DNA of 64,000 nt from assembly GCA_023014335.1 (NCBI GenBank), contig JAECYW010000006.1:3038001-3102000 (forward strand). Direction: 5' to 3'. Within the stretch, counting starts at the first letter, position 1, and each line of letters opens with the position of its first letter. The notes beneath the pieces were generated by a model. It was given only the letters and a program-made list of their open reading frames with translations, was not told where the DNA came from and made no database searches. The DNA comes from Galerina marginata (Eukaryota; Basidiomycota; Agaricomycetes; Agaricales; Galerinaceae). The translations under genes were made by a program, and so were the position numbers. This document shows positions 1-10,961 of this stretch, piece after piece.

Positions 1-1636
1 CGAGTACGAGCTATTGCTAGCTCTCGTTGTTGAGCCTTCAACACGAGCTTCGCGTCAAGGCAGGTCAATCGTGGTCAGCACCTGCACCACCCATGCCTCA
101 GCGACCGCCGTTCGAGAATGGCGAGCGGTTGGTGAGGGAGCTGTGTGGGGAGAAGCAGCAGCCTTGTGTTGCTGCTGCTTGGCTTTGCGGAAATATAGGC
201 GGATGCGAGTACCAGTCCCAGCACTACCACCCAGTCGCTCTGGTGCTCGTGTTTGCGCTGGAGCTGCACGCAGCGGAAGGAGGAGGCCATCGGCTCTCTT
301 GGGACCCTGGCAAACCCCCGTAATCACCCATTGGCCATTTCCACCACGATCAATGAGGCCGCGGGAATGGGGGCACTGACGCGAACATGACGACGACGGC
401 GGCTGGCTGCTCTAGTTGACGCCTCCTCCTTTCAATGAATCAACTGCGGCGTCGCTGCCAGCAGCTCGTAGACCAGCAGATAGTCTAACGAGCCGATACC
501 GTCGCTCACTCTATTCTTGGGAGTATTAAATAAATCGTCAGTTGGCCGAGCATAAGGTATCATTATAATTCTAGATAGTAACTAATATTCACTCATTGTC
601 CAAAAAACTCTCCGAAAAGACTCGTATTGCCACGCACCGCAGTGGCCTACAAAACAAGTAAAGTAAAAGTAAAATTTTAAATGTGCTCAGAATCAATGCT
701 TGTATACTATGAATTTACTGGTGCTGATATTGAGGGGCTAGTCGTTGTTTAACCATCAATCCGATACCAGACAGAAGAGGTGACGGGAGTTTCCCTCGAT
801 CCATAATAACTTGGACATCAATAAAAGAGCGATTATTTTGCCGGTTTTATTCCTCTTCGAAAGTCTATTTAAATCACGTTGCGGTTTCTATTTGTCCTTA
901 GAGCAACCGTTTATGCGCCTAGTGTTACAGCTAACGCGGTCCGCACAGCACTCCACCAAGCGATCTTGTTTATATTTTGGGCTGCACAAACAAAAAGGTC
1001 GGAATTTATGTGGCCGCCCCACTGCCTCCAAAAGTAAATAAGATTAACATATGGCTAGGAGAGACTACACGTGAGCTGCACCTTCTGACCGTTTAAAAGG
1101 GAGTACGAAACGGCAATGGTAACCCGAGGTTCATAATTATATTGCAGGGTTACTATTGATAAAGACAGCTTCTCTGCGGCAGATTTACTCACCGAATCTC
1201 GTTCCGGCAACGGACGATTACAATAGATATGTATTGACATTTTCGAGCCTGCATTTCAAGTATTACGACCTTGATGGCAATTTGATGGCTTACCATTTTG
1301 GGGGTAGTCGAGTCCAAATGTGGACCTGTGTGCGAATAAGGAAACCACCCACTGCCCAATAACGGAAAGCAACAGTTACTATTTGAAGCGAAATGCATCG
1401 TTTTCTAAGGGCGGGACTGAGCAAGTGAATAAACGAAGCCGTCATGCCTGATCTGTTTACGCGATGTTACCGTAGATCCGCCCACAATGTTCTGCCTATT
1501 TGTCTTTGATTCTGGATCGGCAAACGACTAAGAATCCATGAGAATAAGAGAGAGAACCAGCCTCCGTCCACTTGGATCAACGAGGACTTGTCCCTCCAAA
1601 ACTCTAAACTCTACTCACTGTATCAGAACGCTGCGA
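1..1636. other. no confident gene
   Basis: Several short open frames overlap on both strands between 1 and 400, a sign of GC-rich sequence rather than coding. From about 420 to 1530 the DNA is AT-richer. I see no splice-linked frame, RNA gene or repeat that I can support here. Confidence 0.5.
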
Positions 1637-2344
1637 ATGCCAGGAAAACGAGCCAAGAAAGTGCGTTTCGCAGAGCACAATATGCTCTACTCACCACCCG
1701 CCAATACAACGCCCCCCTTGTCCTTCGTCGCGACAGCACCTTTATCCAGGACCACAGGACCCAATACACGCGGTGCAGGCCACTACCTTCCCGGCCCTAG
1801 GTCATCGCTTTGCGAGTCATTTTGGCCTTTCTGGTTTTCATCCTCTAGGTACCCAAACAATACTTGCCTACACCGTTACCTCGAGTCATCCGCCGTAACC
1901 TGGAATTTAATGGATCATCCATCAACGATCACAAGGCACCGCTCCCCCATCTCTAGCCGCAGACTACGCGAGCCAGCTACCAACCCTCCCCAGCTCTTTA
2001 TCAATATCACCTCGCCATATCTCCCGTGGTCAATTAAAGTGCATGCCCTGAATTGCCCATACGTAACGGTGGACGACGTGCTCTACGCCATATATTACTC
2101 CCTTCGCACTAATGTCACTGCATCGGAGTTCCACTTACTGCTATCCCGAAACGACCGACGGCGCGCCGCACATGCATACGAGTGGCGTTACAGGAGGCAC
2201 CGCAACATCAAGACGTACGTAGAGGAGAAACACGGTGGGGTGAAACGGGTCGACTTTCTTATGGGACATACTTACTTCCTTGGAGTTTCTGATATTTCGT
2301 GTTCATCTCAGCCGGGTACATGGCAATTCAACGTCGCCTGGTAA
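1637..2344 (+). CDS. DUF6699-like protein
   Basis: Uncharacterised protein of about 235 residues. The N-terminus MPGKRAKKVRFAEHNMLYSP resembles the basic, proline-rich leader of DUF6699 proteins, which are very numerous in Agaricomycetes. The C-terminal half has the features I associate with that domain: SPYLPWSIKV, YVTVDDVLYAIYYSLRTNVT, then GGVKRVDFLMGHTYFLG near the end. The frame is open further upstream to 1538, but I chose the ATG at 1637 because the family usually begins this way and the upstream residues look non-coding. No intron is needed. The family's role is unknown. The gene lies 0.9 kb outside the left inverted-repeat arm. The identification is from remembered family patterns, not a search. 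Confidence 0.75.
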   Translation: MPGKRAKKVRFAEHNMLYSPPANTTPPLSFVATAPLSRTTGPNTRGAGHYLPGPRSSLCESFWPFWFSSSRYPNNTCLHRYLESSAVTWNLMDHPSTITRHRSPISSRRLREPATNPPQLFINITSPYLPWSIKVHALNCPYVTVDDVLYAIYYSLRTNVTASEFHLLLSRNDRRRAAHAYEWRYRRHRNIKTYVEEKHGGVKRVDFLMGHTYFLGVSDISCSSQPGTWQFNVAW

Positions 2345-2494
2345 TAGACCCAATCGGCCATCCCTTAGGTCGCATTTCTCGAACTTTCTCTGCCATCGAT
2401 TAAATTCTTTATCAATATCGATTATTATTACCCTCATTCCTCTCCAATAAACGCTACATGTATGAATTCCCAGTACTATCACCACTGTGGTAAC

Positions 2495-2790
2495 CGAGAA
2501 GGTTGAAAACCAACCTAATATTCAACCTAGCTTGCGTTGATACCAAGCGGAGGTTAGGTTGAATTTCAGCGGAATAGGATTGAATTTTAACTGGAGATAG
2601 GTTGGTCGTCATAGGATGGATTTCAATCTAATATGGCCAAAAGCATCCTATCGAGAAATGAGGTTGATTCAGCTGGTTTTCAGTCAGCCGTAGGTTGAAT
2701 TTCCGTCACGTCAGTTCAACCGTTCTCTGGTTGATTTCCAGCTTATCTTTGGCTCGTGTTAGGTTGCTTTAATGCCGTTATAGAACAGTC
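2495..2790. repeat. degenerate AGGTTGAATTTC repeat array
   Basis: Variants of AGGTTGAATTTCAGC recur every 25-45 bases on the plus strand, for example near 2553, 2661, 2693 and 2729, mixed with TTGAATTTTAACTGG and GGTTGATTTCCAGC. Spacing and sequence have drifted, so it reads as an old minisatellite. No coding frame runs through it. Confidence 0.55.
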
Positions 2791-3265
2791 ATTGGGTTAA
2801 TCAATATGTGCATTTTATTGTATCTAGAACACACAAGGCAGCTGGTAGATGCGCGAAGCTATCAGCCTCGGCACCACCACGCTGTATGTAAATAACTATA
2901 CATCCTCCCCCACCCCCTCTCCGTCCCTCATCCCTCTCCAAAAGCATCAAGCACATGGTCATTGCCCAAACCATCGCAGTCGCGTCCCCGGACCACTGAG
3001 CTAAGCACCCTTGACTGGGCCACACGCGTCCAATGGGTTCCGCTTCGGGAATGTCATACGGCGGTCCCGCAGGCTCGGCTTTTGAAGGAGGGCTGGAAGG
3101 AGGATGTGTCGGAAAGGCGCGTGGATATGCTACACAGTATCATAGATAAGCAATCTGAGGAAACAGCAAAGACTTGCAACATACCCGAAATCAAAAACAT
3201 TCATGAACTGCCATTAATTCTGACTGGAATAAAATGGTAGGCCGTTAATATTGTCGTGTCGAAGC
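2791..3265. other. no confident gene
   Basis: Holds one unsupported 92-codon frame (2962-3240) and a C-rich stretch near 2907-2940. It ends at the outer edge of the left inverted-repeat arm. Confidence 0.4.
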
Positions 3266-3278
3266 CGTAGTACACGGA

Positions 3279-3420
3279 CAGACGAAGTCAAGTCATAATA
3301 CAGGAGAGGCAAAGTCAACTCGGAGCAAGGAGAGACGAAGTCAACTCCATAACGCGCGGGGAGCATTGCAAGAGACCAAGTCAACTTGCAGCATATGGAG
3401 AGACGCAGTCAACTCCGTTG
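3279..3420 (+). repeat. outer cluster of GAGAGACNNAGTCAACTC motif, left arm
   Basis: Five variants in about 140 bases, all on the plus strand: GACAGACGAAGTCAAGTC, GAGAGGCAAAGTCAACTC, GAGAGACGAAGTCAACTC, AGAGACCAAGTCAACTTG and GAGAGACGCAGTCAACTC. The core AGTCAACTC and the GAGAC block are conserved while the two bases between them vary. Confidence 0.85.
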
Positions 3421-4044
3421 GTGGGTTTTGATCCAACTGAACCTTACTTACCTTGGATGTGGGACGAAAGCGATTGGAGGACGAGACTTGAAGAACGATG
3501 GCGAAATGAAACTTGAGACTTGAGGTTCGATAGCGAAAAGGAAACGCGAAGAACGGTCGTGAGAGTCAAAAGACGCGATTGGAAGACGAAACCTAAAGAA
3601 CGATGGCGAGAGTCAGGAAAACGAGACTTGGAGAACGGTCGCGAGAGTCAGGCAGACGCGTCGGAGTCTCATCAACTTCACCAGACAACATGTGTAAACA
3701 AAACCGTTTCAGGCGAAGGCCGATGGATCAAGCCGGGCCTTGATCCGGATCTTACGGACTAAGTACTACTGCTAATTTAAAGACATCCTCGCCAGGCGCT
3801 CGGCCAGTAACAATACTTCAAGCTCTAGGATTCGTTTATCTTTATCTAGTACATAGTAGTTACATAATTTTAAGTAGGGTGTAGGTATTCGCATGTATAG
3901 AATTGTTTTAATTCATGCAGAAGCCATGATTATTTCCAGGTAGATGGAATGACACGCATTATTTGAAATGCAAGAAGTAAATTGAGGGAAAGAAAAAAAG
4001 TTATGATATCATTAGCACAGGAAAAAGAAAATATGGGTAAGAAA

Positions 4045-4740
4045 CTAACCCGATTCGTTATCAACCTGGTAAAAGGACCCTCCGTCGATGTACACCTCCT
4101 GGAAGCGGAATTGGCAGTTGATAAACGTGCCGCCATAAATACACATAGCTAAAATATAGTCAAGAACGAAATATAGAAGACAAAATACGAAAAACTCACA
4201 TCTTGCACATGGGAACACCACACCTCCTCCTCGTCCCCCGCCGGAGTTCTGACTGCCTTCAGCAGTAGTCGTCGTGGACGCTAGAATACGTCAGTCCAAA
4301 GAGTAGAATATAATTGTAGATACACTTACGTTTCTCGGTTTGCGACGCAGGTGCCGCCGCTGTGAAACGCCGGTCTTGAGTACAATCAGTATCGAAGCTA
4401 CGGAACAAATTTACGCACCGGCATCGGGGTCGTCGCTGCAGCCCTCGATCTCGACACTCCGCGCGCTGCCAATGGTCGGGGACGCTGAAAACGACGATCA
4501 GTTCCGGAAAATGCTAGAAGACGAAGAAAACATACCAACTACACAATCAACTTGAGCGGGTCGACGAGATTTAGTAATCGGAGACGGTCAAGAGGGATAG
4601 ATACGCACCGGTTGAGCTGTTGAGGTCGTCGCCCATGCGTTCTGCTGTTCGTTTTAGCTTGTAAATGTCGATATAGATAAGATCAGTGAGGGATTCGACT
4701 TACCCGCGGCGTGTTCGAGTTCGGGCTGAAAGTCGGCCAT
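4045..4740 (-). CDS. small intron-rich arm gene, left copy
   Basis: Left copy of the gene at 50203-50898, on the opposite strand. The ATG is at 4738-4740 and the TAG at 4045-4047. Six short exons separated by five GT/AG introns join in frame to 117 residues, and every intron is in phase 1. The product starts MADFQPELEH, has a Ser/Thr/Gly-rich middle, a Gly-rich stretch, and a C-terminus with two GG[TS]F units (IYGGTFINCQF and YIDGGSFYQV). I do not recognise the family. The LINE insertion lies upstream of this start, within what would be the 5' leader or promoter region, and separates this copy from the TATA-like site of its arm. Expression of this copy may therefore differ from the right one. 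Confidence 0.7.
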
Positions 4741-5004
4741 AATAAAGTCTATACTCGATGTTTTGAGTGTAAGATACGATTGAGATGATTGAAACTTACC
4801 AGGAAGAGTGGATTCAAAGAAGTGAAGGAGAGACTAAGCGGTCAAGATGAGAGTGCGCCGCCAGTACCCAAATCGGGAAGTGATTCGGTTTAGGCGCTCA
4901 TCGCGCCGTTCGCCCGCGCTCGCCATTTCGATCCCCCCTCAACGATAAATGCATTGACATTAAAATATTGGCGTTTCAAGAGTATGACGAAAACTGTGAA
5001 TACC

Positions 5005-5566
5005 TGCCCATCTGCTTTATCATTGCCGTTTACCTCCCTCCTGCCACCTCAAAGTGGACACTGTGGACTAGTATTGACCCGCAAGTGCAGTTGGAGGAGG
5101 CTGTGGCTTATTGTCGAAGGGAGAACACTGTTGCTAAACCACTCATGATTGTCGGAGATCTCAATGCACGTACGGGTCTCAACAGCCTGCCGGCTCATCC
5201 CTTGCACGCACCTCGCCCGACGCGGTGCGTAATACTCGTGGAAATTGGCTTCTCCGCCTTTGTGGAGAAAATGACATCCACATTCTTAATGATAAAAGGC
5301 TCGACGGAACTTCCAAGGCAGGCCACACTGGTTGGACATCCTTTCAACCCTCGGGGTCATCAGTAATTGACTATGTCCTCGCTACGTCCCCCATGCTGGA
5401 GTCAATAAGTGGCATAGACGTCAAGCGTGTCCACATGAAGGCCGACCATGCCTGTCTCTCAACAACTCTCACCTGGACTGAGGCTCCGCCTGAGGCAGTG
5501 AAGGCACCTGTCATGCTTTACATTCACGATTTTGCTGTCACTGCCACATGCGTCCACACCTCTTGA
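5005..5566 (+). pseudogene. LINE endonuclease domain remnant (APE type)
   Basis: The C-terminal part of an exonuclease-endonuclease-phosphatase fold spread over two frames. Visible motifs are MIVGDLNARTG near 5147-5180, then SVIDYVLATSP and KADHACLSTTL near 5360-5470. The last corresponds to the catalytic SDH motif, changed to ADH. Roughly the first half of the domain is missing because of 5' truncation at 5004. A frameshift lies near 5225. Confidence 0.8.
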
Positions 5567-6059
5567 GATCATGGCTGCGACGACAGTCCAGACAAGACTG
5601 TCTGTTGACGCCGCTAGGGCTGACCTGTACGGCCCAGTGTATTTTATCGACAGAGTTATCACGGTGTATGTACATGCAATGACGTCCGCAGTGACAGGCT
5701 GCTCGGTGGGTGCTGCTCATTGGCGGGAGGGATCAACACTTGTGCGGAAGGTCAAAGGATCGCTGAACGAGGCCGCTCTGCGTACCGTCATTGGGGTGCT
5801 GCAGGAAACATCCCCGAACCGTGCTCTTCTGGTTTATGTCTCTGCGGAGTACATCATTCAGAATTTGGTTAAGCTTGTCGGAAGACACTACCTGCGTGGG
5901 TGGGACTGTCAGCATGCAGATTTGCTGCAGGTAGCATGTGCCTTGCTGAGGCGCAGGTCTGGAGCGACAACCTTCAGAATCGTCAAGTACAATCCTGCAG
6001 CAGGTGCTAACAACATGGCGCAAGATAGGCTGCTGGCACTAACAAAGGAGTCGCTCTAA
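5532..6059 (+). pseudogene. LINE RNase H-like segment
   Basis: About 175 codons between the endonuclease and the reverse transcriptase. The pattern LNEAALRTVIGVLQ, then LLVYVSAEYIIQNLV, GWDCQHADLLQVACALLRRR and a C-terminal VKYNPAAGANNMAQDRLLAL follows RNase H. The usual acidic residue in the 'DSKY' position reads SAEY and the usual G-H near the C-terminus is lost, so the catalytic set is incomplete. An RNase H placed before the reverse transcriptase is unusual for LINEs in general. I believe, from memory, that it occurs in basidiomycete elements of this group. Confidence 0.55.
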
Positions 6060-6638
6060 CAAAGGAGTCGCTAAGGGACAATGCATTCCCCCTCACCGAC
6101 AGCTCTTCATGCGTCAGTCTTCCTTGCTGGTCCTACCCGGTGGATGTACCGCCGCTCGAAATCCCTGGTTTGCAAAAAATTACAGCGATTGGGCCATTCG
6201 CGCTGGCTGCGAATACTGGTGGTCAAGAAAAGGCTCGACGGCCTCAAGCGCCAGGTTGGCGGTCTCCACCATGCCGCAGGACGTCGATCACCAGTCCGAA
6301 TCTCATCGCGGCAGGGGTAATACGAGAAGAATTATGTGGGAAAACCTGCAGGAGATGCGAAATACTGCAGCTATGGCCGCGCAGGAGTTCTGGAGCTTGT
6401 TCGTCGCTTAGCAGATCTCAAGCAGCGTAGTCCTGCTGTTACACTGGATCAGCTGCGGGAAGCATTCAAGGCCTCGAATGAATCCGCGACATACCCTGCC
6501 AGTAGAATTTGATCGGTGGTATTTTGAAGAGGATAGAAGGTTCCTGGAGTAAATGCCGCCTGAGACGGTTGACATGACGGACGGAGCTTCTTCTCGCGCA
6601 AGTTCGCAGCGACTGAGGTTGACTGGGCAAAAAGACAG

Positions 6639-7667
6639 GTGGAGAAGCGTGTCAGAAGCGCAAAGGGCATGGACAGGATCAGCTACTCACAAATCCTGGA
6701 AGTCCCAACCGATAAGCTGACAGACCTTTTCAACCTTTGTATCTCTGCTTGTGATGCACCCCGTGCATGGCTAACGACCATGTTGGTCGGCATCCTCAAG
6801 GAGGGCAAGCCTGCAAAGAAGCCAGAGAGTTATCGCCTAATCGCGTTGGAATGTTGTCTCCTGAAGGTCCTCACTCTCCTGATCGCGAAGCGCTTTAGGG
6901 AATTGACTGTATCTAATAACATCAACCCTGCTGCCCAGAATGGCTTTCGGGCGGGGCTTCGCACAGTCAACTGTCCGTTTATACTGCGGTGCGCCATAGA
7001 TCGATCATTAGCAGAAGGTGAACCGCTGTTGGCCGTTTTCATTGACCTTGAAAACGCATTTCCATCAACTAACTTACCGACGCTGTGGAGGAGACTCACC
7101 GAGCTTGGTGCGGCAGTGCCACTGATGGATTGGATGCGAATGGTGTACAATAGGATGGAATATACGGTGACAAGCACAGACAAACAGCGCGAATTCACTG
7201 ACGTCTTCACGTCCTGGTGGGGGATAATGGCAGGAGATTCTTTGTCTCCAGATTTTTTCACCTTTTACGTGTCCAACTGCAAGCCACCAACCCATTCAAA
7301 TGACATTGTCCTCGCTGGAGTTGTCGTCTCCCACCTGTTGCTGGCGGATGATATGGCCTTCCTCGAAAAGTTGATACCGGGCGCGATGGTCCAGAAACTC
7401 TCCTACATGGCCGAAGCGTGGTGCCCAAGAAACTTCCTGAGGATGAATGTCTCGAAAACAAAGGGTGTGATCTTTGGGCGTCTACCGGCCACCATGCCAT
7501 TGCTGGTTGTTGGACAAGAGCAGGTCGAGTTTGTGCAAATATTCAAGTACATTGGTGTCTACTTCCAGTCAACGCACCGCTGCATGTTCGCCGAGCACTA
7601 TCGGAAAAAGGCCAGCCGAGCAAACAAGGATTATCACAAAATATTGTACATCGAGACAATAAGGTGA
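6639..7667 (+). pseudogene. LINE reverse transcriptase domain
   Basis: A 342-codon frame covering most of the RT domain. Motifs in order: PESYRLIALECCLLKVL (motif 1-2 region), NPAAQNGFRAG, LLAVFIDLENAFPSTN (motif A), AGDSLSPDFFTFYVS (motif B) and SHLLLADDMAFLE (motif C, LADD in place of the common YADD or FADD). It is followed by an in-frame TGA at 7665-7667, with homologous sequence continuing downstream. Confidence 0.9.
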
Positions 7668-7668
7668 C

Positions 7669-8642
7669 TTGTGGCCACGGGAGTCCTTACGTGTCTACAT
7701 GGCGCGGGTCGATCCACATCTAATCCTTGCCGCAGAGGTTTCCCTGGACGTAGACGAATCTCTCTTAGGTCTCCTGGAGAAGGTGCAGCACAAATGCCTG
7801 CGGCGAATCTTGGGTGTCAGTCCATGGTCCATTCTCGTCATCCTCACGGAAACCGGGGTGATGCCAACCGCTATCGGAGAATTTTGTTGGCTTTGCGGTA
7901 TCTCCGACACCTTCTTACCGTGCCGGAAGAACACTATGTGTCTGCGGCTCTCGCAGATTCTCACCAACTACTCCTGGGCGGCAAACCGTGCTGGCTGGGT
8001 GACATCATGCATGTTTTGCGCCATTTGCCTATGCCAGTTCCAGTGTCTGTGGCCGATGTGTCTGCGGTTGAAGGAGTAGAGAAACTCATAGTGCGGGTGA
8101 CGGACTCATGTGCAACATATCTCCATGAAGGTCTCGAGACCTGCGAGCGGCTTCCCTTGCAACGCTGTCGCACTACATCGCAGCAGAAACTAACTTTTAA
8201 TAAGGCTGCCTGTTTGCGGCTCTATCTGACTGAAATCACGGTGCCATCACATCGACGGGCTGTCACAAAGCTCGTCTGTGGGGAGCATCCCTTGGCTATA
8301 GAAATGCAGAGACGGAAGGAGCGCCATAGAGATGTGGTGCCCCGCCATCTCAGGCTTTGTCGTTTCTGTCGTGAACATGTTGAGGATGAGCCACATGCCC
8401 TGCTTCGTTGTCTCTTACTTCCCGAAGTCCTCCTCCAGAGACGGGCAGCTTTAATGGATTGCGCTGCGCAGCAGAAACAAGGGCAGTATCGCACCCAAGG
8501 CTATTATGAAGACGTGGCAGTGTTTTTGAGCTGCAAAGCCCTTTTACCTGAGTTTGCTGCTCATGTTTATCATGCACTTAAGGAGTTTAAAGCCTGTGCA
8601 GAATATGTACACGAGTTTGTACCGCAGTCGTCCTCAAATTAA
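7669..8642 (+). pseudogene. LINE C-terminal region with Cys/His motif
   Basis: Continues the RT protein in two frames. LDVDESLLGLLEKVQHKCLR at 7748-7806 is in one frame. The other frame gives YRRILLALRYLRHLL from about 7873 through to LCRFCREHVEDEPHALLRC near 8356-8411. The spacing CxxCx(n)HxxxxC matches the C-terminal zinc-knuckle-like motif of fungal LINEs. A frameshift falls near 7870. Confidence 0.75.
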
Positions 8643-8916
8643 ATGCTGGTTGAACATTAGAACCCGTTGATTCGCCCATCCATGCCTGGGGTTGAGTTTC
8701 AATAAACATTAAAACCTGTATAAATAATGCCACGTCCTATGCTCACCACGGCGAGATAGCCTTGGCTATTCTGCGGCTTGCTCGCAGGTGAATGAATAGT
8801 GTCTGGCCCATCAAACCCGTTGATGGCTTTGACGCCTCATCAGCACCTCTGAGTTAACATGTCTCATGATGTGTGCTTTTGGGCCGGCTGTTCGCTATCT
8901 TGGGACCCCGCCGGTT

Positions 8917-8935
8917 ACTACAACCAACCAACCAA
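8917..8935 (+). repeat. CAAC tandem tail of the LINE
   Basis: TACTACAACCAACCAACCAACCA ends exactly where the arm sequence resumes. Short tandem-repeat tails replace poly(A) in several non-LTR families and are added during target-primed reverse transcription. Confidence 0.75.
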
Positions 8936-9315
8936 CCATACAACCGCGTTTCCTACGCGTACAACATTCCCAACAAATAAACTGTTTTCCTTCGCTTGCG
9001 CCGATAAGGTTTGACTGACTTTCTGAGCGCAGCATTGAGTGCAGTGCGATCGAGGAAATACAAGCAAGAAAAACGGCACGAATATATAGACCGATCCAAG
9101 GCGATTGGCGAGGATCAATGGACCTGAATGGGTTATAAGCAGAGTTTTCTATGCGTCGAACAATATAGCCGACCCTCGGCTAATTGCACTCGAGTGAAAG
9201 GCAATGAAAACGACGATACGATCTGAGAAGATCGGAGGCGATCGAATGAGTTATCATGCTTCATAAATCGCTATAATTTCCAGACTCACCAAGTCAGCTC
9301 ATGCAGAAATAAATT

Positions 9316-10247
9316 AAGGGAGGGACATAGTCATCTCTTGCAGTCGTAAATTAAAAGAGACATAGTCAACTCTGTAGGAAGCCTAGACATGAATAAATGG
9401 TTAGTATGCAAATAAGATAACATCAGACTTACTGGTGAACAATTCCGACCGCAACAAAGGGCGAAATACTAGTACTTATCGCGATCTTTCTCATATATTG
9501 TCCGGAACAACGCAGTAGTTTATCGCATTAATAGATTAGGACACTGTTCTGAGAGACACAGTCAACTCTACAGCGGGTCTAAGTACGAAAAGTAATGCGA
9601 AGATTGGACAGTGTTCCATAAATATGAAATGTGAGTATGGCATTAAGTACTCGGAGGATTTGCAGTTCCTAGAATCAAAGAATTGACTCAGGTCAATTTC
9701 AAAGAGACTTAGTCAACTCTGAAACGAGGAACTGGTGCGAGCAGGTATACGAAGGGGAATAGATTGGATGGCGTTATAAGCATGAGACGAGGCGATTAGA
9801 TGTAAGATAGCTCTTAAGCATCGACGAGTGATCTTAGGCCAGTGTTAGAGAGACGCAGTCAACTCTCGAGTGGTGTACAGATCCAAAACAGTTAGGCGAC
9901 TGTTGGATAAATAGGCCGATGTTAGAGAGACGCAGTCAACTCTCGAGTGGTGTGCAGGTCCAAAACTGTTAGGCAGAGGTTGGATAGATAGGCCGGTGTT
10001 CAATGGATCCGGAGTCGTATGTTGAGTTACATGATCAGGTTTGAATGGCCAATGTCAGAGAGACGGAGTCAACTCTCGAGTGGTGTACTGGTCCAAAACA
10101 GTTACGCAAAGGTTGGATAAATAGGACGCCATTCGATGATCCGAAGATGTATGTTAAGTTACAATCCGGTTGGTGTTTGAGGATTTTGCCGTTGAATTGA
10201 GAGATACAATCAGCTCAATTGAGGAGAGAACAAAAGTCAACTCCTGG
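9316..10247 (+). repeat. inner cluster of GAGAGACNNAGTCAACTC motif, left arm
   Basis: About nine copies, all on the plus strand, near 9319, 9355, 9551, 9704, 9847, 9924, 10057, 10199 and 10224. Three are extended to GACGCAGTCAACTCTCGAG or a one-base variant and sit in a longer unit containing TGGTGTNCNGGTCCAAAAC. No coding frame spans this 0.9 kb. Confidence 0.85.
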
Positions 10248-10396
10248 TAGGACGAGTGGCGAGATCAAGTTTGAGGTCTTGAGGCCTTGAGGACGACTAG
10301 CGAGATCAAGGTTGACGCTCAAGACCTCAGAGTCTGATCTCATGACCACGTGATATTTATAAAGTTATTTTTCGCAATTTATTCTGGACGTAGTTA

Positions 10397-10961
10397 GTAA
10401 GTCAATACCGCCCACACACATGTACCATCACCGCTTCCCACTCATACGATCTCGCGACCTTAATCGAACCCACTTGCCTCTACACACTCCAAATGCCTAA
10501 AGCCCAATGGATTTACCTTCGCGCGACCCTACAAAGCACAAATTTGCTGCTTGTCGAATTGGTCAGTATACACACCAATGAACTCTTGGATCCGTTGGTC
10601 AAGGACGAGAACAAATCCAGGCCCGTGTTAAGATCGGCTTAAACAATAAAAAGCCTTCCCGCTTCCCTCCCGTTGTTTTTCACACTCCGGTAGGGTTTAT
10701 CTTTTATGTCAGTCGTCAATCTATTTGGCTCACAAATTATCAATAAGAATTAAGTGGTCTCGGAATGATGTTGTCAATGGGACATGTTTTAATCCTACAG
10801 AGTGATCTTCGGTGGTCGAAAAAAAAAACAGATGTTGCTGGTTAGTTTTTTTTTATGATTTTTTTTTTCGCTTACTGTCATGCTGATAGTGACCCACTTC
10901 CGTGCCAGGATGACGACAGCCTTTGGGAAGGCGGATTCTTGGATTCTTGTCCGTAGACTCC
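10397..10961. other. intergenic, inner side of left arm
   Basis: Contains a 49-codon frame beginning MPKAQWIYLRATL at 10493 that I cannot support as a gene, and a poly-A/poly-T rich patch at 10816-10870. The CT-rich stretch before 10493 resembles a fungal leader. Confidence 0.35.

Larger units (their letters stand above)
5004..8935 (+). mobile_element. 5'-truncated, frameshifted non-LTR retrotransposon (LINE)
   Basis: The right arm shows an uninterrupted sequence where this 3.9-kb block sits, so the insertion limits are read directly from the empty site. The domain order is a truncated APE-type endonuclease, an RNase H-like segment, reverse transcriptase, then a C-terminal Cys/His motif, as in fungal LINEs of the Tad-like group. 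It ends with about four copies of CAAC instead of poly(A). Any target-site duplication is at most two bases. Coding is broken by several frame changes and an in-frame stop, and the endonuclease lacks its N-terminus, so the copy is dead. Its plus-strand orientation is opposite to the host arm's small gene. Confidence 0.9.
3266..10396 (+). repeat. left arm of 3.2-kb inverted repeat (interrupted by a LINE)
   Basis: The reverse complement of 48481-51677 matches 3266-5003 plus 8936-10396. Both arms come to about 3.2 kb after removing the insertion at 5004-8935. The match begins at CGTAGTACACGGACAG on the outside and ends at CTGGACGTAGTTA on the inside, with unrelated sequence beyond each end. In the parts compared base by base I found only isolated substitutions, for example near 8945, 9936 and 10247. 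The arm contains two clusters of a directional 18-base motif and one small spliced gene on the minus strand. The arms point toward each other across about 38 kb. A tandem or assembly duplication is an alternative to a transposon terminal repeat. Confidence 0.95.

Noticed and set aside
1..420. Overlapping frames of 71-121 codons at the left edge
   Set aside because: Four frames overlap on two strands in GC-rich DNA, and none shows a domain or splice structure.
7671..8642. A separate gene for the 323-codon frame
   Set aside because: It continues the LINE RT protein in the same frame after a stop, and its start is not an ATG.
8918..9118. The 66-codon minus-strand frame at the LINE-arm junction, and its 69-codon mirror at 49759-49968, as a gene
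   Set aside because: It crosses the LINE junction in one arm, has no splice support and is probably leader sequence of the arm gene.
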